From positions 1,054,001-1,118,000 of the forward strand of contig BDSI01000007.1 in assembly GCA_003117195.1 (NCBI GenBank): DNA of 64,000 nt. Reading direction: 5' to 3'. Source of the DNA: Eudorina sp. 2006-703-Eu-15. Taxonomy: Eukaryota; Chlorophyta; Chlorophyceae; Chlamydomonadales; Volvocaceae. Positions 59,434 through 64,000 of the stretch are shown in pieces. The notes beneath the pieces were generated by a model. That model was not told where the DNA came from. It was given only the letters and a program-made list of their open reading frames with translations, and ran no database searches. The position numbers and the translations under genes are program-made. Each line of letters opens with the position of its first letter. Position 1 is the stretch's first letter.

Positions 59434-62400
59434 CTACTGCTGCTGCCTGTACTGCTGCTGGTACTGCATGTGCTGGTGTGCGAAGCCGTACGGGTCGCCC
59501 GGGTGCTCGCGCGCCGCCGCCAGCGTTCCATCTGCGCCCGCCATGCTGTACCCGCCGCCGCCACCGAGGCTCTGGGTGTGCAACTGAGATTGCGCCTGCG
59601 GGGATCAGGTGGAGGTGGTGGTGGAGGTAAATCTAGAGTTTAGGCGGACCGACCGGAGGGCTAGAGGATGGAAGGACGGGTTAGAGGTAGGGGGAGGGGG
59701 TTCCGAGTCGGTGCGCACCGGGTACACACCGGGGGCGAAGAGGCAAGGGGCCAACCCGCCGCCGCCCAGACTGCCGCGCGGCATCAGACTGCGTGGAGCC
59801 GCACACACACCCGCCCATCCACCCAACAAATGGGCAGGTAGAGGTTGCAGGAGACAGACCCAACTGCCAGGAGTGATTGAAGGGGTGCGTCTGCACGTGC
59901 ATGTGCCCATGTGGCGGAATGACCTGACATGTGGAGATCTGATCTCATTCAGAGATCTAGATGATGGGCATCTGACTCGTAGGAAATCTCGCCCCCTGCG
60001 GTAAGTGCATGTGAGGCCGTCATGTGCCGGCGGGGCGGGGCGCTCTCCGATCCCGCCGGGTGTCACCGACCACCGCCCCTCCTCCCTCCCTCCCTCCATC
60101 CTTGGAGGAGGATGAGGAAGGGCAGGAGGAGGAGGGGCCGCTGCTGTCGGCCAACCCATCTGTCCACGGCCTCCCAGGGCTCCGGAGCGGGACCGCCTTT
60201 CGTCGGTTGGCCGTTGCTGTGCCGTACCGTGTGTGGCAGAGGGCGGTGGCGTGTGGCGTGCTTTGCCGAGCAGGGTGGTGGTGGTGGTGGAGGGCTTAGG
60301 TGGGGTGGGTTTCGGGCGCTTCGCTTCAGTCGGGTGGACGGACGGACGGACGGACGGATGGGATACTAGTTGATGGATGGATGGATGGATGGATGCATGA
60401 TCCATCCTGTATTGCTGGGTCAACCTTAAGGGCCTGGGCTGGAATGCGCTGCTGGCTGCCCGCATGCGGAGGTACGCCCTCCTCGGCCTCAACCCACCAC
60501 CCCGGCTCCCTCCCGCGTCCCGCCCTCCCTCGCTCGCTCCCTGCCTCCCGGCCCAAACCCACCACCCCCACGGCCTCCAGCGGCCAGTTGATCCAACCCC
60601 CCCCCGGCCATCGTTCACCTGGTGCCGCTGCTGCTGGTACTGCTGCTGCTGCTGGTACTGCTGCTGTTGGTGTTGCTGGTGGTATTGTTGGTACTGCTGC
60701 TGCTGTTGTTGCTGCGGCGCCCGCGTGTCCGAGGGAGCGCCTCCGCCGGCTCCTGATGCGCCCACCCCGCCAACATCCGAGTACGGGCTCCGACCCACGG
60801 GTCCCATCCCTGGACCCGGGCCAGAGACCCGACCGGCGGCGGCAGCAGCAGCGGCAGCGGAGTACTGCCCCTGCCCTGACGGCGGGTACTGCTGCTGCTG
60901 TTGTTGGGAGTACTGTTGTTGTTGTTGTTGTTGTTGGGCATGTTGGTAGTTTTGGGACTGGTGATGCTGGGAGTAGGGTTGCTGCTGCGGGTGCTGCCCC
61001 GTGGCCCCGTACGATGCAGGCGGTTGCCTTGGCTGTTGTTGGTACTGCTGCTGCTGCTGTTGCTGCTGGTGATGTTGGTGTGGATGGGGGTACTGCTGCT
61101 GCTGGCCCCCCGCGGAGGCGCCCAGGGAGGGCCGCTTGAGGGGCGAGGGAGCCGGAGTTTCTCCTCCGTGGGGCCCACCGTGCAGCAGCTGCTGCTGCTG
61201 CTGCTGGTGTTGTTGGTGCTGCTGTTGCTGCATCACGTAATGTCGGTGCTGCTGTTGCTGCAAGGGATGGGCCCCCGCGTTGGCCGCCAGAGCAGCAGCG
61301 GCAGGTGGCTGCTGGTGCGGGTGCTGCTGATGCTGCTGTGGCGGACCAATCCAGGGATCGTCCTCCGGATGGACGTCGCCGCCACCGCCGGGCCCTGGCC
61401 TGTACTGCACCGACGACGGGTGGCGACGGCCGCCGCCGCCGTAGCCGTCGCCCACGCTCGTCCGGCGCACAGCGGCAGACCCCGGAACCCCGCCCGGGTA
61501 GTAGCCGCTGCCGCCGCCGCCGCCTCCACCACCACCAGCGAAATGCTCGGCCGTGGTGGCGGTGCCAGCCGCGGTGGCGACGGCACGCGCGCCCCGCGGG
61601 TTGGCGGGCTCCAGGGGCGGTGTGGGGCTGCCTGCCCGCGCCGGCGGCCGGGCGGTGGTGCGTCGCTGCCTCGGCACTGACCCCGCCATCAGCGCCGCCT
61701 CCGCCTCAGCGGCCATACCGGCCATCAGACCCGGGTCACCACCCGTGAACCCGTTGACGCCCCCGGCCATCGCCGCTGCTGAAGCGGCCATCATGTGGGG
61801 GTGCGGGTGCGGGTGGGGGTGCTGGTAGTGCTGCGGGTGCTGGGCGCGGTGTTGTGGCGGCAGCGGCTGTCTACCGCCCCCCACCGTCGCGGACCGCGCC
61901 GCAAAGATTGCACTGTCCTGCCCCGGCTTGTGGGCTTCCTCCTCCTCTCCCTCGTCGTCTTCACCAGCGTCCTTGTCCCCCGCCGGGTCGTAGTCGTCAT
62001 CCGAGTCGCCGCCGCCGCCGCCGCCGCGGCCCTGCCTGGCGCGCTTCCTCTGCCGCGGGCCCAGCTCGCCGCCGTCGTGGCCCGCCGGCGGCGCGCCACC
62101 GCCGCCGCCGCGGCGCAGCACCAGCCGCACCTTGGGCTGCTGCCCGCCCCCAGCAGCCGCGGCACCGCCGTCACCGTCACCGTACCCACCTCCCTGGCCC
62201 TCCTCGCCGTACTCCCCGCCGCCGCCCTCTCCGCCCCCCTGGAGCGCCTGGAACCGCTCGCGGTCCCGCTGGCGGCGCTCCGCCTCCGCGTCCTGCCGCT
62301 TGGCGCTGCGGCTGCCGTTGACGGCCCCCCGGTCCCCCAACAGCCGCCTGGCCCCCTCGCCGTCCGGGCCCAGCCGCCTGCCTCCGCGCTGCTGCTGCTG

Positions 62401-64000
62401 CTGCCGGTGCTGGATGTGGAGGTCTGTCTGCTGCCCGTCCTGCTGTCCCTCCTGGCGGCGGCGGACGGCCTCCCGGGCGGCCCCCTGGAGGTCCTCCAGC
62501 AGCCCCAGCAGCAGCTCGCAGTCCTGGTCCACCACCAGCACGGGCAGCCGCACGTTCATGCGGGGCCACCTGCAGGGAGGCGGGGGAGGGGGAGGGGGTA
62601 AATTGAAAAAAGAAATAAACCCTAGAAAAAGAACCCGGGCACTGCGGGTGTGAAGGAAATCGGCAGACATTGGTAGAGGGGAGGGGGAACGGGCGTGAGG
62701 CTCGGGGAGAAGGAGGAGGAAGAGGAGGCGGTGAGGGTGCCGATATACCGGTAGGTGGGGCCTGGGGGAAGGAATGCGGGCGAGGGAGGCGGGGAAGGTT
62801 GGGCGGGTTGTGAGGACTGGGCCAGGGAGGGAGGGGATGACCCGGCACCCATGTCCCCGAGTCCTCGCTCCCTGGGCCCCCTCCCCCTCCTGCCCCACCC
62901 CCCACCCACCCACCCACCCACCCACGCACCTCATGCACGGGTAGCCCAGCTGGCGGATGCCCTCCCGCACCTCCTCCCCGCCGCCCGGGCACACGGGCAG
63001 CAGCAGCGACAGCAGCACCGCCAGGTTGGCCGCCATATGCGCCACCTGAGCACACGCCTCCGCCAGCGCCGCCTCCGCCGCCTCCGCCGCGTCCGACTTC
63101 ACCACCGCCACCGTCAGCCCCTGCGGATCGCCACCGGCACCGTCGCCGACACCCCCCTGGCTCCGCCGCGGCCGCCGGGCGAGGTGCCGCGCCTCCAGAA
63201 GCTCCAAGAAGGTGTTCGCCAGCGGCTGCGACTCCACCGCCGGCTCCCCACCCGCGGGCGGCTCCTCACGCTTCACGATCATCCCGCCGCCGGCGGCGGC
63301 GGAGTCCACGTCCATAGCGGCGGCGGCGCTGCCGCCGCCGCTGCGCGGCGGCCCAATAATCGGGTCGTCCGCGTCTTGGACGTCTCCCCGGCCGCCCGGC
63401 CAAGACGGCCTCGCGGCGGCGCCGCCGCCACCGGCGACCTTGCCCTCCTCCGTCGCCGCAGCCGCCTCCCCCTCCGGCGGCGGCGGATCGACGGACGCGT
63501 TCGACAGCATCTTGCACATCAGCACCGCGCACTCGAGCGCAGTCGCCATGGCGGTCAGCACCGCGCCCACGGCATCCGAGTTGACGCCGTGCGCGTCGGG
63601 GTTCAGGATCTTGCGCCGCTTGTAGCCCCGGCCGCGGCCGCCCACGTACAGCTCCTCGCGCTCCGGGCCCTCGCCCGCGCAGATGAACCGCTCCTCCAGG
63701 AAGCAGTCGCCGAAGGCCGCCAGGCCCGAGCCGGACCCCGGCAGCCGCACACACGCCAGCATCAGCGGCAGGATGTGGTTGCGCGCCGCCGGGCACCTGA
63801 GCAGCAGCCCCACGGCCGCCGTCTGGAGCTTGTCGTCGTGGGAGCCGGCGCAGTCGGGCGGCGGCTGCTGGGGTGGGGCCGGCGGCGCCGCCGCGGCGGC
63901 AGCTCCCGGGCTGGAGGATGCGGCGGCGGCGGCGGCGGCGGCCGCAGCAGCAGCGGCTGCTGGTGACCTGTCGGTGAGCTGCGGGGCGGTGGTCAGCTCC
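59434..64000 (-). CDS. Gln-rich, Gly-rich putative nuclear protein of unknown function (partial, runs off the window)
   Basis: Exons complement(59434..59595, 60619..62569, 62930..>64000); both introns are in phase with GT-AG. At least about 1,060 residues lie in the window. The first part is helical and conserved-looking: DDKLQTAAVGLLLRCPAAR, ACVRLPGSGSGL, GDCFLEERFICAGEG, RGYKRRKILNPDAHGVNSD, AMATALECAVLMCKMLSN, then AQVAHMAANLAVLLSLLLPV and VLVVDQDCELLLGLLEDLQ, suggestive of ARM/HEAT-like repeats. The middle is charged (RRQRDRERFQAL, QRKRARQGRG, SDDDYDPAGDKDAGEDDEGEEEE). The C-terminal 450 residues are dominated by Gln, His, Gly and Ala with long QQQ runs and a His-Pro repeat (HPHPHPHPH). 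The stop is CAGCAGTAG within the last poly-Gln. I infer a nuclear, transcription- or chromatin-related scaffold; the family is not recognised. Confidence 0.7.
60334..60396. repeat. GGAC and GGAT tetranucleotide tracts
   Basis: About five GGAC units then, after a short spacer, five GGAT units, in the 1,023-nt intron of the Gln-rich gene. Confidence 0.95.
62590..62688. repeat. Introner-like repeat copy before a 3' splice site of the Gln-rich gene
   Basis: Plus strand GGGTAAATTGAAAAAAGAAA, TAAACCCTAGAAAAAGAACC, CGGGCACTGCGGGTGTGAAG, GAAATCGGCAGACATTGGTA. On the gene's own (minus) strand this is the same order as 44313..44410 and ends about 20 nt before the acceptor CTGCAG at 62570. Confidence 0.8.

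Overview
The window is nuclear DNA of a green alga of the class Chlorophyceae, probably a volvocine relative of Chlamydomonas, Gonium or Volvox. Four things point there. The genome is GC-rich and dense in introns, with GT(G/A)AG or GTRCG donors and CAG acceptors. The C-terminal half of cytochrome oxidase subunit II is a separate nuclear gene (COX2B), a chlorophycean hallmark. Two or more plastid-type proteins of the green lineage are present (CGL160-like, RAF2-like). Proteins carry long Ala, Gln and Gly runs, and introns are full of CA repeats. I reconstructed exons by hand. Where reading phase is conserved across every junction I say so.

Layout. 1.9-4.8 kb (-): a type I membrane protein of unknown function conserved in plants. 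5.4-6.1 kb (-): COX2B. 7.2-13.0 kb (-): a complete 12-exon NUP50/NUP2-like nucleoporin. 13.9-15.2 kb (-): a CGL160-like ATP synthase assembly factor. 17.8-27.8 kb (-): a very divergent kinesin-like protein with a giant disordered tail. 29.2-30.7 kb (-): an algal protein of unknown function. 31.1-32.6 kb (+): an isoprenylcysteine-methyltransferase-like membrane enzyme with a possible plastid leader. 35.3-36.2 kb (+): a RAF2/pterin-dehydratase-like protein. 37.7-39.9 kb (-): an unknown helical protein. 41.2-55.8 kb (+): one large gene for a membrane-contact-site protein with the order TM, SMP, C2, disordered linker, coiled coil, PH. 59.4 kb to the right edge (-): a Gln-rich acidic/basic protein, cut by the window edge.

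Mobile and repeated DNA is concentrated at 41-63 kb. A 5'-truncated LINE sits in an intron of the SMP gene. A second copy of its 3' end lies at 59.3 kb, and an antisense relative at 44.1 kb. All end in the same motif followed by (AC)n, and the two sense copies also have (AC)n on their 5' side. A second family, short and marked by a TATAGGAAATTGGTAGACAT-like core, occurs in introns of five unrelated genes, often just upstream of the 3' splice site, and resembles an introner element. I also see a 98-nt near-perfect hairpin at 2.5 kb, several minisatellites, and a strong local excess of CCGTAC/GTACGG in introns and intergenic DNA from about 48 to 58 kb.

The genes do not form a pathway or operon, as expected for a nuclear genome. 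COX2B, CGL160 and RAF2 are nuclear-encoded organelle factors. NUP50, the kinesin and the SMP protein serve nuclear transport, the cytoskeleton and lipid transfer at membrane contacts.
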